A DNA stretch of 64,000 nucleotides from Adenophora triphylla var. japonica (Eukaryota; Streptophyta; Magnoliopsida; Asterales; Campanulaceae), in contig JAFEMH010004913.1 in NCBI GenBank assembly GCA_022495995.1, positions 1-64,000 of the forward strand, written 5' to 3'. Shown in pieces: positions 19,137 through 30,880 of the stretch (position 1 is the stretch's first letter; the number at the start of each line of letters is the position of its first letter). A program made the position numbers and the translations under genes. The notes beneath the pieces are model-generated. The model did not search any database. It worked only from the letters and a program-made list of their open reading frames with translations, and was not told where the DNA came from.

Positions 19137-19394
19137 ATGAGCCCCAAGGACTTGCCATTCAAAGGATTCATCATTGTTTCATAGAACTTGAGGTAAGTTT
19201 CACCCCTCAAACATTCATAAATGTAATCCTCTGGGACCTCATTCATTAGTTTAATAACTTAAATAGCAATGGCAACAAGAAATTCAACACAATTGCCATG
19301 CCCGACATGTAGAAGCCCTCAATCTCATATCCACTGTTGCTCCCCCTAGAACCTCCAATTTCATATAGTAACTCACCATTCCATATTACACTCT
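19137..19394 (-). mobile_element. 3' internal remnant of a second D-type element
   Basis: Directly outside the LTR, the minus-strand sequence ends in GTCCTTGGGGCTCAT, a polypurine-like tract of the kind that precedes a 3' LTR. A short open stretch before it (MNEVPEDYIYECLRGETYL) may be coding. This is best read as the 3' end of another copy sharing the LTR. Confidence 0.45.
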
Positions 19395-19680
19395 CACTAG
19401 TACAGATTTGAGCTTAGATAGCGAATTTTTTTTAAGCTTAGATAGCGCTTATAAGCGCTATCTAAGCTACCACTATGCAAGTTAGCATAACACTTATTAT
19501 GTGCTACATAAGCTCATGCACTTAGATAGCGCTTTTAAAAAGCGCTAACTAAGCACTTTTTTTATTTTCAAAAATCATCTTAGGTAGCGTTTTTTAAGTG
19601 CTATATAAGCAATTTTTTTACAAAAAGCAAGCTTAGATAGCGCTTAAAAAGCGCTATCTAAGGCCATTTTTCATTTTTTT
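19395..19680 (+). mobile_element. End of a second CACTA element
   Basis: CACTAGTACAGATTTGAGC at 19395 has the CACTA terminus. It is followed by about eight copies of AGCGCTATCTAAG or its complement in both orientations up to 19665, the normal subterminal design. The word differs from that of the CACTA element at the left edge, so this is another family. No matching right end was found; the element may be truncated. Confidence 0.65.
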
Positions 19681-21240
19681 TATTTTTTACTTTATTTTTA
19701 TTTTTTTTCCTGCACCTATTTCAAATTATATGAATTATAATCAAGAAATCAAATAAATAAAAATTAATATGAACTAAAAAACATTTTATTCAACAATAAC
19801 AATCAACCTTTCATTTATTAAACCAATAATAATTCTTACAATCATCCACAAGAGTTATAAACTAACTAGTCTAACACCCGTCGCACGACATGAAACTTTA
19901 ACAAAAAATTTAAACAAACCAAAGAATGTCGCAGTCTAATTAATGGGCATCAAGAATGAAAACTGCCAAAGATTAGCCATTTCAATACTTGGTGTCTGAT
20001 ACTGTTGAGCCATTCCAATACTTGGTGTCTGATACTTTTCAAAGTCTTATGCCACTTGATGTTCAATACTAGGCTTCCATGCTTGCAAAATCGACAGGTG
20101 ATAAAAACCAGAAATTTCATAAGCAAAGATTAATAGTTTCTGTCATTATAATCATCACAAAAAACAATAGTGATGGTATGAAAAAAATTATATAAAACAA
20201 AACTCACTTGTGATCCTCTAGCCTTAAAGGAGATGAAGATCGTAAATCATATATATAAGTATCTGGGAAAGAGCAACAATGAGTCTTTCATTCTGAAGTA
20301 GATATTGCTAAGGAAGATGCACTTGTAATATATCAGTAAATGGGTGACTGGATCTAAAGGCAATTAACAGAGAAATGATATAAAGTTGATAGGCCATAAC
20401 AAGCCATGTGAGTTGATGAAGACTTTTTCAAACTTGTAAACTCTTAGAACAAATTCCACAATTTTAGGGATATAGATACTTAAATCATTTACCAAGATTT
20501 AAAAGGATTTGATAAAGACTTTTTCAAACTTGCAAACTCTTAGGGTAAAAGACTTTCAAATTTTGAAAACTTAATAAACAAACCCGAAAATAAAGAATAA
20601 AAATACTATGGCACACACTAACGTGTTAAGGCAACGAGGGTAACACATAGGATAGCATAAATGATAAAAATTCCCTTATAAAAATGCTTTCATTCTCAGT
20701 CATTTGAGGCATAACAAGCTGAGCATAAAAAGCCTCTTCTTTTCAGGCATTTGAGGCATAACAAGCTAAGCATTTAAGGCATACTTTTTAAAATTCCTCT
20801 ACACTTTTTGTACAAGAAAGCATCTTATTAGCGAGCTCCGTGTCTGAGTTTTATTATATATAAGGAAGAAATAATCTTGTACCTTTCAAGTAGGGTACAC
20901 TGTAGTAGCGAGCTCCATATCCCTAATACTTAATTAGTACAAATCACAAAGTATCATTCCCCGTTGGCAAGAATACATCGTCGCAACTAACGCCGTGCTC
21001 CGAGTTACTAAGGAAATAGTATTAAAACATAATGCCATTTGCCTCTTAACATGCCAAACACTTAGTGACTTTGTCACTTTAAGTACAAGGAAGGGAATGT
21101 AATCAAACATGTTAACCTGGGTGTTATCCTACCATAACAAAAAGGTCAACATGTGCCACGGTAAGAACTAAGCTTACCAAATTAACAAAAAGACATATTT
21201 TTTTAAAATAAAAGAAAATAATAAGAAAAATTAATGAAAC
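19681..21240. other. Unassigned AT-rich region with small local duplications
   Basis: No coding motif was recognised. Local repeats: GACTTTTTCAAACTTG (about 20420 and 20517), and a segment with TTTGAGGCATAACAAGCT (about 20703 and 20749). The tract may include the rest of the CACTA element and an old LTR. GTAACAC-like words resembling those in element B's LTR occur near 20640 and 21130, so part of it may belong to B. Confidence 0.4.
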
Positions 21241-21270
21241 ATAATATACGACAAAATAATCCAGGAGTTT

Positions 21271-22131
21271 TTAATTGAAACAAAAACCAAGAGATTTTTT
21301 CAAACTAGAAAATCTCTCATGGTTAAAAACTTGAATCAAAAAATCATTTTTTAATTCATTAACAACCCTTTTAGATTCAAGTTTAGATACAAAACAAGAG
21401 TGATTTACCGTTACATATTTTACCATGTCTCGGTAATTTACCGGTTCCTTGTGTCTTGTTTGTATCCCATCGTTCAAATCCCCGATCACTTGGCTTATAT
21501 GATGATTCTTTTAAATTCTCAAAGGGGATCCCTTTTGAAGTAATGAACATTAGGTTTCTTCCCATTCAAAAATCTCATAGGGTGTCATTGTTGTACCAGG
21601 TCATAGAAAAACTCTATTAGAAATGTGACAAGTCGTGTTCAATGCTTCAGCCCAATACCTTTTCGAAATACTTTTGGGGAACATCATGAAACATGCCATT
21701 TTTAGCAAGATCCTATTTTTCTTTTCGGCCACCCAATTTTGTTGGAACATTTTAGAGGTCGAAAATTCATGGTGAATTCCCTTTTTCTCACAAAAAGTAA
21801 AAAAGGAAACATTATAAAATTCTTTTCACTGATTAGATCTTATACGAAAAATAGGTGAGCAAAACATATTTTTGATTTTGGAATGTAAGAATTTAAACTT
21901 ATCAAAAGTTTCAGATTTTTCTTTTAAAAAATAGATCCAAGTAAACCTAGAAAAATCATTCACAATGACATAAAAATACCTCTTACCTCCCATGCTATCT
22001 ACCACAATTGGACCCATCAAGTCCATGTGCAAAACTTGAAAACAATGTGTTGTTCCAAAGTGTTGCTCTTGGAGTTGGACAACACTTTGGGTAATACGGG
22101 TTTCCTTATATTTAAGGCAATCCACACACAC
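21271..22131 (-). pseudogene. Integrase of element B (broken)
   Basis: Starts in VCVDCLKYKETR (zinc Cys pair), then FQVLHMDLMGPIVVDSMGGK with the first catalytic Asp and DFSRFTWIYFLKEKSETFDK. A frame break follows at about 21826 near IFRIRSNQ, where the second Asp (usually RSDxG) has become Asn-Gln. Further left the sequence keeps recognisable integrase tail (GIPFENLKESSYK) with more breaks. Inactive. Confidence 0.75.
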
Positions 22132-22634
22132 ACAAATATATATTTAAAAATCAATTTGGGAATTCCTTTAAAAGCATCAAATCCAAAAAGTTTCTCCAAA
22201 TTTCTGTAATGGAGATGTCCCAATTTTTGATGCCACAAAAGTGTGTCATCAATTTTTGCCGAATGGCAAACTTGTCTATCTTCATCAAGATAACAATTGT
22301 CACTAGATCTTGTTCGTGTTATCACACAATTGTTAGTACAATCAAAGACTTCACAAGTATTTTTGTTGAATTTTACCTCTAAGTTGTCATCACAAAGTTG
22401 GCTAATACTAATTAAATTAGCTACAAGCCCATCTACATGCAAGCCATTCATTAAAGAAGGAAATCTAGAGACGTTAAGAGTTCCGTTACCAATTATGTTA
22501 CTCCTACTACCACCACCATAAGTTACACTACCACCTTGAATTGGTTCATAATCTTTTAAAAACATTTTTGTTCCCGTCATATGGCGTGAACAACCACTAT
22601 CAAAATACCATGAACCTTCCACATTTGTTTTCAA
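22017..22634 (-). CDS. Protease and GAG-pre-integrase region of element B
   Basis: 205 open codons. YFDSGCSRHMTGTKMFLKDY is the copia aspartic protease active site (D-S-G). VTYGGGSRSNIIGNGTLN and LVANLISISQLCD are conserved protease blocks. LLWHQKLGHLHYRNLEKLFG opens the GAG-pre-integrase domain. The sequence differs clearly from elements A and C (GTKMFLKDYEPI against FNKEWLQQSVP), so B is another lineage. Confidence 0.8.
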   Translation of the reverse strand: MKTNVEGSWYFDSGCSRHMTGTKMFLKDYEPIQGGSVTYGGGSRSNIIGNGTLNVSRFPSLMNGLHVDGLVANLISISQLCDDNLEVKFNKNTCEVFDCTNNCVITRTRSSDNCYLDEDRQVCHSAKIDDTLLWHQKLGHLHYRNLEKLFGFDAFKGIPKLIFKYIFVCVWIALNIRKPVLPKVLSNSKSNTLEQHIVFKFCTWT

Positions 22635-22669
22635 GGCTGTAAAAACAACATCACACCTCAGATTAGGCT

Positions 22670-23330
22670 TAGATTTCCCTGACTTCTTACTTGAATTTTT
22701 AACCTTCTGACTTTCTGTGTTATCTAGAGTAACACCTCAGGTAACACAACACAGAGGGACGGAACTATTTTTTCAAAAGAGTTTGACAACTTTTCTTAAC
22801 ATGTCCAGAGGTGTGACAATACTTGCACACTTTTTTTCTTGTCTGAGGTCTCATTAGGAGAAAAATGTTCAGTGTTAACTTGTTCTTTAATAAAACACAT
22901 TTTATCATCCTTATTAGCCAAAGTAGAAGTGATTTCTTTTAAAGACTCTTGGAAACGAATACCTTCCTTGGGAGGTTTACTCACACCAAGGATTTCATCC
23001 AACTTGGAAGACCCCGTGTTGAGCTTCTTGAATGTGGCGTCGGCTAAAGTTAGTTTGGCCTTGACTTTGGCCAACTCCGCATCTTTCTTGGTAAGTTGGA
23101 CCTCTATCTTAGTCACACCTTCTTTCAACTTCTGAACTTCATTTGTCAAGAATACCACATTTTTGTTCTCCTTCTTTCATTCTACAAGCAATTCCTCAAA
23201 GAGGTTCTTCAATCCAACTATGAGCTCATCCTTACTAAGCTCATCCTTTTGATCATCTTCACGTGAGCTTCCTGCATCCATGTTAGTTGAACCTATAAAA
23301 CAAACAACATTAAGAAAATTGAAATTGTTA
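22670..23330 (-). pseudogene. gag C-terminal half of element B
   Basis: Includes MDAGSSREDDQKDELSKDEL, a coiled coil with heptads (EVQKLKEGVTKIEVQLTKKD, residues 7 onward of the frame at 23158-22796), the block GSSKLDEILGVSKPPKEG common in copia gag proteins, and a zinc knuckle CKYCHTSGHVKKSC near 22800-22840. A stop breaks it at about 23178, a frame change follows near the knuckle, and more stops follow after 22790. Confidence 0.7.
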
Positions 23331-23331
23331 T

Positions 23332-24394
23332 TGAAAGGCCCTGTATACTTGATCAACAGATAGATGATCAGACAGTTAAGCTTTGGCAGCTAAGGTGAAT
23401 CTTAGCTGTCAGATATTAACTGATTTAAAAGATAGAGATAAATGTGCAGCGGAATAAATAATGGTGAAATAATGTAAAGACAAGTGATTAGTGTACGTGT
23501 GTGTGAGTAAGTGTGTGTTTGTGTGTGATAATACCAAATGACACAAGGGTTTAAAGTGGTTCAGAATTTACTCCTCCTATGTCCACTCTCACTGTCAATC
23601 TTGACACGTGAGTTCAATCCACTAAACTCTAGGTCACTTTAAGAGTTACAAGATTGATTAGGCAAGTTCCTTGAACTTCCTCTTCCTAATTAGTACAGTC
23701 AATTAGGGATTTGCTTGTTACGAAGCAAATTACACAATACACACTTAAAGTACAATCTTAAGTGGTTACAAGATTGTTTATACACTTAAAGTGTAGTCTC
23801 AAGTGTCTGAAGTTTGTTTTGATGATGGTTTGCAGGTTTGCAGGTATGCAAGGGTTTAAGAAGGGTTACAAAGGTTGTGGGTTAAAGGACAGGAGCTTCA
23901 GTAAATGAATGTGGGTAGAATAGTGTTTGCATTTAGTGCTTTGTTGACTGAACAAGTACATGCTGGAATTTGCAACCCAAGTTCAGGAAATCTTCAGGGA
24001 GATGACATGGCAATGTTTGTTGAGAGTTTTGAGAATGGCACATCTTTGTCATCACTTGAAATAGAACATTGCTGATGGCATTGAAGATCATAGCTGTCAG
24101 AGAGATGAGTTATCTGCTATTGAGGAATCTTAGTTGTCAGGCTTTGCTATTAGATCAAGATGAGTAGGGGACATGATTAGAGGAAGATGAAATGTAATGT
24201 TCTCTTTGTAATTAAATGTATTTGTATTATTGGATTGGTTTTATTAATCATTACTATCAGGTTGATTTATCAGAACTTGATAAGTCTTGGCTGTCTGATA
24301 CCAATTGAATGTATCTATGTTGTCTGATAACATTAGAAATGTTTCTTTGTCAAAACCATACATAACTATGTAGATACATAGTTAGGTCCTAACA
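23332..24394 (-). repeat. 3' LTR of element C
   Basis: 1063 bp, from TGTTAGGACC at 24394 to GGGCCTTTCA at 23332 on the minus strand. Compared with the 5' LTR it lacks 55 bp that hold the TATA box; the missing block is bounded by CAGT in the 5' LTR (43190-43193 and 43245-43248; junction at 23899-23902). Confidence 0.9.
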
Positions 24395-24411
24395 ATTTCC
24401 CCCTTTTTGGC
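24395..24411 (-). promoter_or_regulatory. Polypurine tract of element C
   Basis: On the minus strand CCAAAAAGGGGGAAATT directly precedes the LTR start. It is equivalent to 13830-13844 in element A. Confidence 0.8.
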
Positions 24412-24727
24412 AAAGTAATATATCTTATGAAGATATGACCTGCAAGATAACTAATGAATTGAATATACCCGTGAAGAGAAGATCAATCTTCTTGATTCAA
24501 CCATAAGTACAGAAACATAAAACATTATCCAAAACAAAACATGTTTAAGACAAGGAGTTCAAAAGGAGAAAATAAAAGACTTAGCCATTAGATTCTAGTC
24601 AGAATATTCTTCTCTTTCTTTTCTGGCTGCAAGGATGTGTGCTCTCTCAAATAACAGCTCCTTTCTCATTTTTTGTTCCACACCCCTGTAGCACATCTCA
24701 TTGTTCTATTCCCACCTCATCTCATTA

Positions 24728-27626
24728 TCATAGGTGAAGGCATGATCCTCTCTTGACTTGAGCACATAATTTGGTCATTGGTTCTTGATCATCTCTCAGC
24801 CTTAAGGGTCCCCATTTAGATGCTCTTTTTCCTCTTGAAATTTGATCTTTAGTACCTGAAAATAGGTTAGAGATGAAGGGATTTGATTGCATGAAGAAAG
24901 TTGGTTGAGCTGGATGGTGAGGAATTTCTGTAGTGACAAAGTGGACAGCTGAGGTTGTGGATGGTGGCACTTGCTTCACAGGTTCATCATCCTCTTCATC
25001 ACTGGATAGGATGACATTTGTAGCAGAACTAGAAGCTCTTTTTCCCAGGTTCACTACTTCCTCATCAGACTCATTGGACTTCCCTTTGGTAGTCTTCTTT
25101 TATGATTTAGCACCAACTGAGGCTTCTATCATGTGTCTCATCTTTGTGATCATAGCCCTTGTGAATTTTTTCATATCTGAGATAGTCACATGGTAGGGAG
25201 ACACATATGCTGAGGGATTGAATTTGGATGGGAGTTTTAGTTGTTGAGATCTGGTGTTTGGGGGAATGATGGGAGGTGGTTCAGGAATGGATGAGGGAAA
25301 CATAGCTGTCAGGTGAGACTTGGCAATGACAACCATGATTTTTGCTTGATGCTGCAGATCCTCCAATATATTTCTTTAGTCCGGTCAACACATAGGGCAT
25401 ACACCAAAGAGGAGGGCATGTAAATGCATTCATTAATGTTGCTTGACAAAAACTGAGAGAATATCACCTCCCAATCAATTATGGTTGATAAATCCATAAA
25501 ACCAGTGGGGCTGTATGAAAGAAGGATGAGGGGAGAGCTGCTCTATACTTCTTCCACTCTTCATAATCAAATATAATGAGGCCACTCCTATTTCTGGCAT
25601 GAATGATGATAGCATTTTTGGTCAACATCCAAGGATTTTCTAGGATGTTGGGATTGGCAATTTCAGGGAAATGGGTAATGCCTTTGAATCTTTGGTGGGC
25701 AATCATGACTGATTGAAAAGAGAAATCAATATCAAAGTCAAGGATCCAAGGTTTAAAAGGAGGGAGATGATCATTGTCAGAAGTTGGCTCAGTTTGCATT
25801 TGAGGTTCAGTAGGTTTGCTTGGCTTCATAGCCCTGTCTCTAGACTTGATTACATCTAAGGCAATTAAAACCTCATCTTCAGGTAGCATTTGCCTCAGAT
25901 AATAAAGGGCAGTAGGAAGCATTCCAATGGATCCTTCTAGGGTCAATCCTTCAGCAGCTTTTAGGATATGATCAGGAATGGGTGGTGATTGAGAAGGGTT
26001 GGATACAGGTGAGGATTGGGATTTGGAGTCCTTAGCTGTCTGATGAGGGGACAAGTGACTACTGTTCCCCATTAGCTGAAGGTCATCTCCTTCAGATTCA
26101 GAGATGTTCCCCCTCTCTTTATCAACACTAGGCTCATTAGAACTGAGTTTAGAGGCATTCGGGTTCAGGATTTCTTGTGCTACTAAAAGTTGTGGGGAGG
26201 TTGATTGTTCTTTAGGTGATGAATGGAGAGGTGTGTTTGGCCCTTTATTTTTGGTGAGGGGAGCATTCTTATCTGATTTTCTCTTCTTAGAGAAAGTTTT
26301 TACTAAGAGAGAAGGGTTAGTGATTACCTAAGTTAAAGTTTCAACTGGTTGAGAAACCTTGGCTGTTAGTTCTTGGGCAATCTTAGCTGTCCCAGAAGCT
26401 TGCCCTGTTTTAGCTGTCAGGTTCCTGGCTTCAGCCAATGATTTAGCAATGGCTCTCCTCATCTCTTCTTCACTGTCATTCTCTTGGCTTGCTTTATCTC
26501 CTCCATCAGACTCATCAATGTCTCTGAAGATGGGGTCAGAGTTGGTTTATTCACTGTCAGCAAACTTTTCTTCAACAATTTTCTTTCTTTTGTCAGCCAT
26601 TTGTACATCTTCATCTTGTACAATCTCTTCTTCAGAAACCTTCTTTCCTTTGCCTGTTTTCTTCTTCACAACTTTGGCTATCCTTTTTCCAGCTTTGCTA
26701 GCCTTTCTTTCTTGAGCTGATTCTTTAATGACAATTCCTTTGTCATGTTTTCTTTTTGACCTGTTATCATTTACCATGTGTACAAGTCTTTGCCACATTT
26801 GTATTTCTTTTGCTTTCTTCTCTTTCAACCTCATTGTAGTTTCTTCTAGGTTTCTAGATGCTTCATCATCAATTCCTACTCTTTTCTTTCCTTTCAATCT
26901 GAATGTGCTTAAGCTAAAGCTTCTTGTTTGCGAAAGATTGGTGGTTTCAAGCCACTGATGGTTAAGAGGGGGATTGAGCTTGGAAATTAGGTGGTGAAGG
27001 ATACCACTCATGAACCTGAAGTTGTTCATTCTTGAATTTTCCTTCTTGTATTTCCACATGGAAGGGAATGAGGCCAGTTAGAAGTTGTGTAAGAGGGCTA
27101 CACACTAATTTACATCCTTAGCTATCAGACTTAAGGCTTGCTTCCATTCATTTGGGCTAATCTGATCAAAAGAAGATTGCTTTCCATCAAAGCCTTTGAT
27201 AACAACATCCATCAAGGTTGATTTAAAGAGGTCTAGAGTGCCCTTTCCAATGGGCTTGTCCTGCATCAGTTGGTAGTTACAATTGGGCTGGTTGAAGAAT
27301 TTCTTATAAAACTATTCCAATCTGTTGCCTTTTCTATCCCAGATGTTGCTAAAGCTCCCAGCTTTAATTGGAATGTTGTAGATTTTTGACACAATAGCAG
27401 GAGTTAAAAGGATCTCAGTACCTTCAATATGTGCTCTAATGGCTCCACTTGATAATCTCTCACCTGTCAAGTAGATTTCTCTGCACAGGTTCTCATAAAT
27501 TGGAGGCTGTTCTTCCATCATTTTGCAAAGGTTGTTGGACTCAAGTAAAACTTGAATGAGGGCTCCTACTTCATGCTCGTAAAATTCAGGTTTGATGAAA
27601 TAGCCATGAGCTTCTCTATATGCCAT
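24728..27626 (-). pseudogene. Sense accessory ORF of element C (broken)
   Basis: Homologue of element A's 10276-13603. Start at 27626 (MAYREAHGYFIKPEFYEHEV). Conserved blocks in order: QPPIYENLCREIYLTGERLS; NNFRFMSGILHHLISKLNPP (about 27030); the Lys-rich coiled coil (26850-26550); EIANPNILENPWMLTKNAII (about 25650); FDYEEWKKYRAA; CIYMPSSLVYALCVDRTKEI (about 25400); and WGPLRLRDDQEPMTK (about 24800). At least six stops or frame changes separate them. Since C and A have different breaks, both descend from an intact gene. Confidence 0.75.
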
Positions 27627-28126
27627 TGCTGTCAGACAAAGTGTTAGGGTTCTTGAGAAAACAGAGTGATTTGGAAGAAGATTTTTGGAAGGTAGAGTAA
27701 GGATTGTAGGGGCTTGATTAGTTTCGAAAGATTATGGGTTAATGAAGTGAAAAGCTTGATTGGTTTAAAAGGCTAAGACAAGGGTAAGATAATGGTTATA
27801 AATTGCATTTAAGGAAATAACTGTTCATGAACAGTTAATTTTGTCCCCCACTTCCATTTTTATCATAACTCCCATAAAACATGGAAGTTAATTCCATACA
27901 CAAAGATGAATTTTCAGAGGTCCTGGGCGGTGGAAATAAATGATCTTGTGAGTGGCAAGTTCCAATAATCACGAATTGCAAGAACCAATATCATAGCTGT
28001 CAGACTTCTTAGGCAGCCAAGCCTAGTTTGAATGATTATTAGAACTAGATTGACTGAGAACATTTTGTCTATAAAAGTAAATGAATCAGATGAAAGTTTA
28101 TCAAGTTCATTTCATTCATAGAGTAA
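27627..28126. promoter_or_regulatory. Divergent intergenic region of element C with a central palindrome
   Basis: 500 bp between the sense ORF start (27626, leftward) and the antisense ORF start (28127, rightward). A perfect 20-bp palindrome built of TAACTGTTCA and its complement lies at 27818-27837. It is two bases shorter at the centre than element A's and at a comparable distance from both ORFs. CTGACAGCYA words occur in it (e.g. TAGCTGTCAG at 27995-28004). Confidence 0.5.
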
Positions 28127-29067
28127 ATGGGAAGGTTGGTTTCCATGTTTAGTCCAAGTAAAATGGGAAAAACTGCAAGGAAATTAGTGTTCAAAAGCCC
28201 AAGGCTAGTGGAGACTGAGGAAGAGAAATTTGAGAGAGAATTCTTATCTTATCAAATTCAAACTGATAATGCATTAGTGCAAGAGGTGGATCAAGTAATG
28301 AGTGATGGTCCAAGAAAAGAAGATGAGTTAAGAGAGAGAGAGATAAGAAAGGAGTATTGGGAGTAGGAGAAAATAGGATTGATAGAGGGTGAGAATAGAA
28401 GGTTAGAGAAAATGGCCAAGGAAAAAGGTAAGGCTAAGAGAGAATATGAGGATCAAGAAGGTCAGACAACTAAGATGAGGCTGTTTGAGAAAAGGTTTGA
28501 GGGTGAGTGTAGCCAATATGTTGTAGCTAGGGTTGAGAGAGTTTATACTCTAGGAGAGCTGGTTAATATTGACAGCAAAAGAGGGATTAAGGTTGACACA
28601 TCAATTGGTCAACCTGACTCCTTAGCTGTCAAGGAGTTCACAGCTGTGAGAAGGGATTCACTCTCCTTGAGTCATGCAGTTTTGGAGGGAATTGGAGATA
28701 ATTTTGCAGGAGTGCAGAGTTCTCCCTCAAAAGTTTACATGAGGCTATTCTCTCAATTTCTGAAGTGCTTAAGTCCAGCTGTAAAGGATGGGAAAGAGGA
28801 TGTTGGTCCTCATTCAAATCAGGCTTTTATTGCTTAGGAGAGTGCAAACACTTCAGGGACCTTTAGCTTCTTCTCTCCCTTGGGTGAGTTTCCTCCTTAT
28901 AATGCTGTTGAAGAATGGTGGCCTAGGAGGGTGTGTCCTTCTCTTCAGTTCTTAACAATAGCTATTGATCCTTTCATGGAAAGGCATCCTGTTTGGCTTG
29001 AGAGGTATGGAGACATCAGGGAGAATGTTTATGAGGCTCCTGATGTTGACTATCATGAGCATGGGTA
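28127..29067 (+). pseudogene. Antisense accessory ORF of element C, part before element E
   Basis: Starts MGRLVSMFSPSKMGKTARKL (A's homologue starts MGRFSSKFNPKKMAHTAKQL). In-frame stops at about 28366 and 28835 break it. Shared blocks: RVYTLGELVNIDSKRG, GDNFAGVQSSPSK, VEEWWPRRVCPSLQ and IDPFMERHPVWLERYGD. Element E was inserted at 29063-29067 (GGGTA). The frame resumes at 36678 and ends at about 36729, so the C-terminus was lost to the insertion. Confidence 0.75.
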
Positions 29068-30125
29068 TGTAGCGTTGTGAGAAGAATTTTATCTTTCGAG
29101 TCGCCACCTATATTATTCGTTTGGAAACATAGGAAAACCATTTTGAAAAGAGATTTGAGTTCGAGGCTTAGGTTATGGAATGGGTAGGTCAAGGAGCATC
29201 CATTTCACCCAATCCGGAGATCAGTCTTGCTAAAGAAAAGAGAGGTTTTCAATCTTTGCAATATATATATATAATTAAAGAAAACAAGCAAACCCTAATC
29301 AATTTCTTGATTAGGAATGTCGGATTGTATGCTTCGAGATCGCCTTCATCGATTGAAGGGACTCTAGGCCAATCCTTTTGATGGGATTACACCACTCTAA
29401 AAGCCAATAGAGAGAGATTGAGAAGAAGAGAGTAAAAGTATAGGAATTTACCTAGCGTTTAGGGAGTATTTGATTTAGAACGTGGTTCTAAGATGTCTTC
29501 TCGGTTGAGAAGTGATTTGGGCAGAGTTTTGACTCAATATGAGAGTCAAATCTTGATGCGGATAAAGTTTTGCCTCAATCCTTGATTCGGGTTTGGATGT
29601 TTGTCTATCAACAAGGTTGATAAACAAACTTTAGGTGATTTTAGGGAGGTTTTGTGAGTAATTTGAAGGAATCTTTCGTGGAGAGAAACCAACAAATTGT
29701 GTGTGTTGTGTGGAATTCTGGACCTCTGAAACAGTGGAAGTCACCAAGTATTTATAGGGGTTTAAGAGGTAGAGGTGGAGAGGTAAAACACTCCTAGGAA
29801 GCTTCCAGAACTCAAATTCTATTGGATGACCGGATGGGATAAGATTTTATCAAGAAAAGAGTTTGAAACGGAGAAGGGAAGTGATTCTGAACGTCCTGCC
29901 GAGGGGTTGTCTCGCGCGAGACATGTATGTCTCGTGCGAGACAACTAGTCTTTTGACCATTTTGCCCTCTTCAGTTATTCCGTTAGTCAGTTAGGTCCAA
30001 AACTAACGAGGTTAGTTAGAAACTTAACGAAACAAGATGAAACTGATATGCTTTCATCAAAACATAAAAGAGAGATGAAGAGTAGTGTAATCATGTAATT
30101 ATGAGTTCAGAATGGGGTGTCTACA
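29068..30125 (-). repeat. 3' LTR of element E
   Basis: 1058 bp; on the minus strand TGTAGACACC to ACGCTACA. TATA box TATAAATA at 29756-29749. Upstream of it is a pair of palindromes, GTCTCGCGCGAGAC (29909-29922) and GTCTCGTGCGAGAC (29929-29942), with centres 20 bp apart. Confidence 0.95.
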
Positions 30126-30444
30126 GAGCCCCTCGGCGACAAGACTTATGAAAGAAGTCATGTCGTCGATAGAAAGACATCATTCTGAACATTGGGATGG
30201 TCGTGCCGCACGGCTGCCTACTTATCTCTATGAGAGAATCAGACCAAACGTAGTTCGACTCCAAAACACTAAAAAGGCTATTTTAGGTATTTTGAAAAGC
30301 ATTTTTGAAAATCAAAGAGGGATTTTTTTTTGTAAAGGTAAAATCATACTAAGGAATCAAGGACTTGACCCAATTCTGATGATACCCGGTTTGTTGATGA
30401 AGTTGTTGAAGTGCGCCATCTGAGGTTACTGACGTAGCTTGTTG

Positions 30445-30880
30445 CTGCCGAGGTCACGGATTTTGTTGTCGTTGTTGAGGTTACGGATTTTGTTGTCGTT
30501 GCCGAGGTCACGGACTTTAAAGTTTGCTGCCATTACAGACTTTGAAGCTGTCGCCGAGGTCACGGACTTGAAGCTTGCTGCCATCACAGACTTTGAAGTT
30601 GTCTCCGAGGTCACGGACTTGAGGTTGCTGCCATCACAGACTTTGTTGATGTCGCCGAGGTCACAGACTTGAGGTTGCTGCCATCACAGACTTTGTTGAT
30701 GTCGCCGAGGTCACGGACTTGTGGTTGCTGCCATCACAGACTTTGTTGATGTCGCCGAGGTCACGGACTTGTGGTTGAAGCCATCACAGACTTTGTTGAT
30801 GTCGCCGAGGTCACGGACTTGAGGTTGCTGCCATCACAGACTTTGCTGGTGTCGCCGAGGTCACGGACTTGAAGTTGTCG
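30445..30880. repeat. 50-bp tandem repeats in the 3' region of element E
   Basis: About six good 50-bp units (core GAGGTCACGGACTTG...GCTGCCATCACAGACTT) from 30600 to 30880, preceded by shorter, degenerate units from about 30445. Tandem arrays between coding region and 3' LTR are known in Tat/Ogre elements and can seed satellite DNA. Confidence 0.9.

Larger units (their letters stand above)
21241..23331 (-). mobile_element. Element B: old copia element, 3' portion left of the nested insertion
   Basis: Minus-strand gag end, protease, GAG-pre-integrase and integrase of a Ty1/copia element. Its 5' part lies at 43732-44915, on the other side of element C. The 5-bp sequence GTTAT is present at both sides of C (23327-23331 and 43727-43731), and B's gag frame continues across the junction when C and one duplicate are left out. 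The left end is truncated around 21240, with no reverse transcriptase or 3' LTR recognised. Confidence 0.8.

Noticed and set aside
21271..23158. Element B as part of the A/C family
   Set aside because: Protease and gag sequences and LTR differ clearly; only the primer site and the general copia plan are shared.
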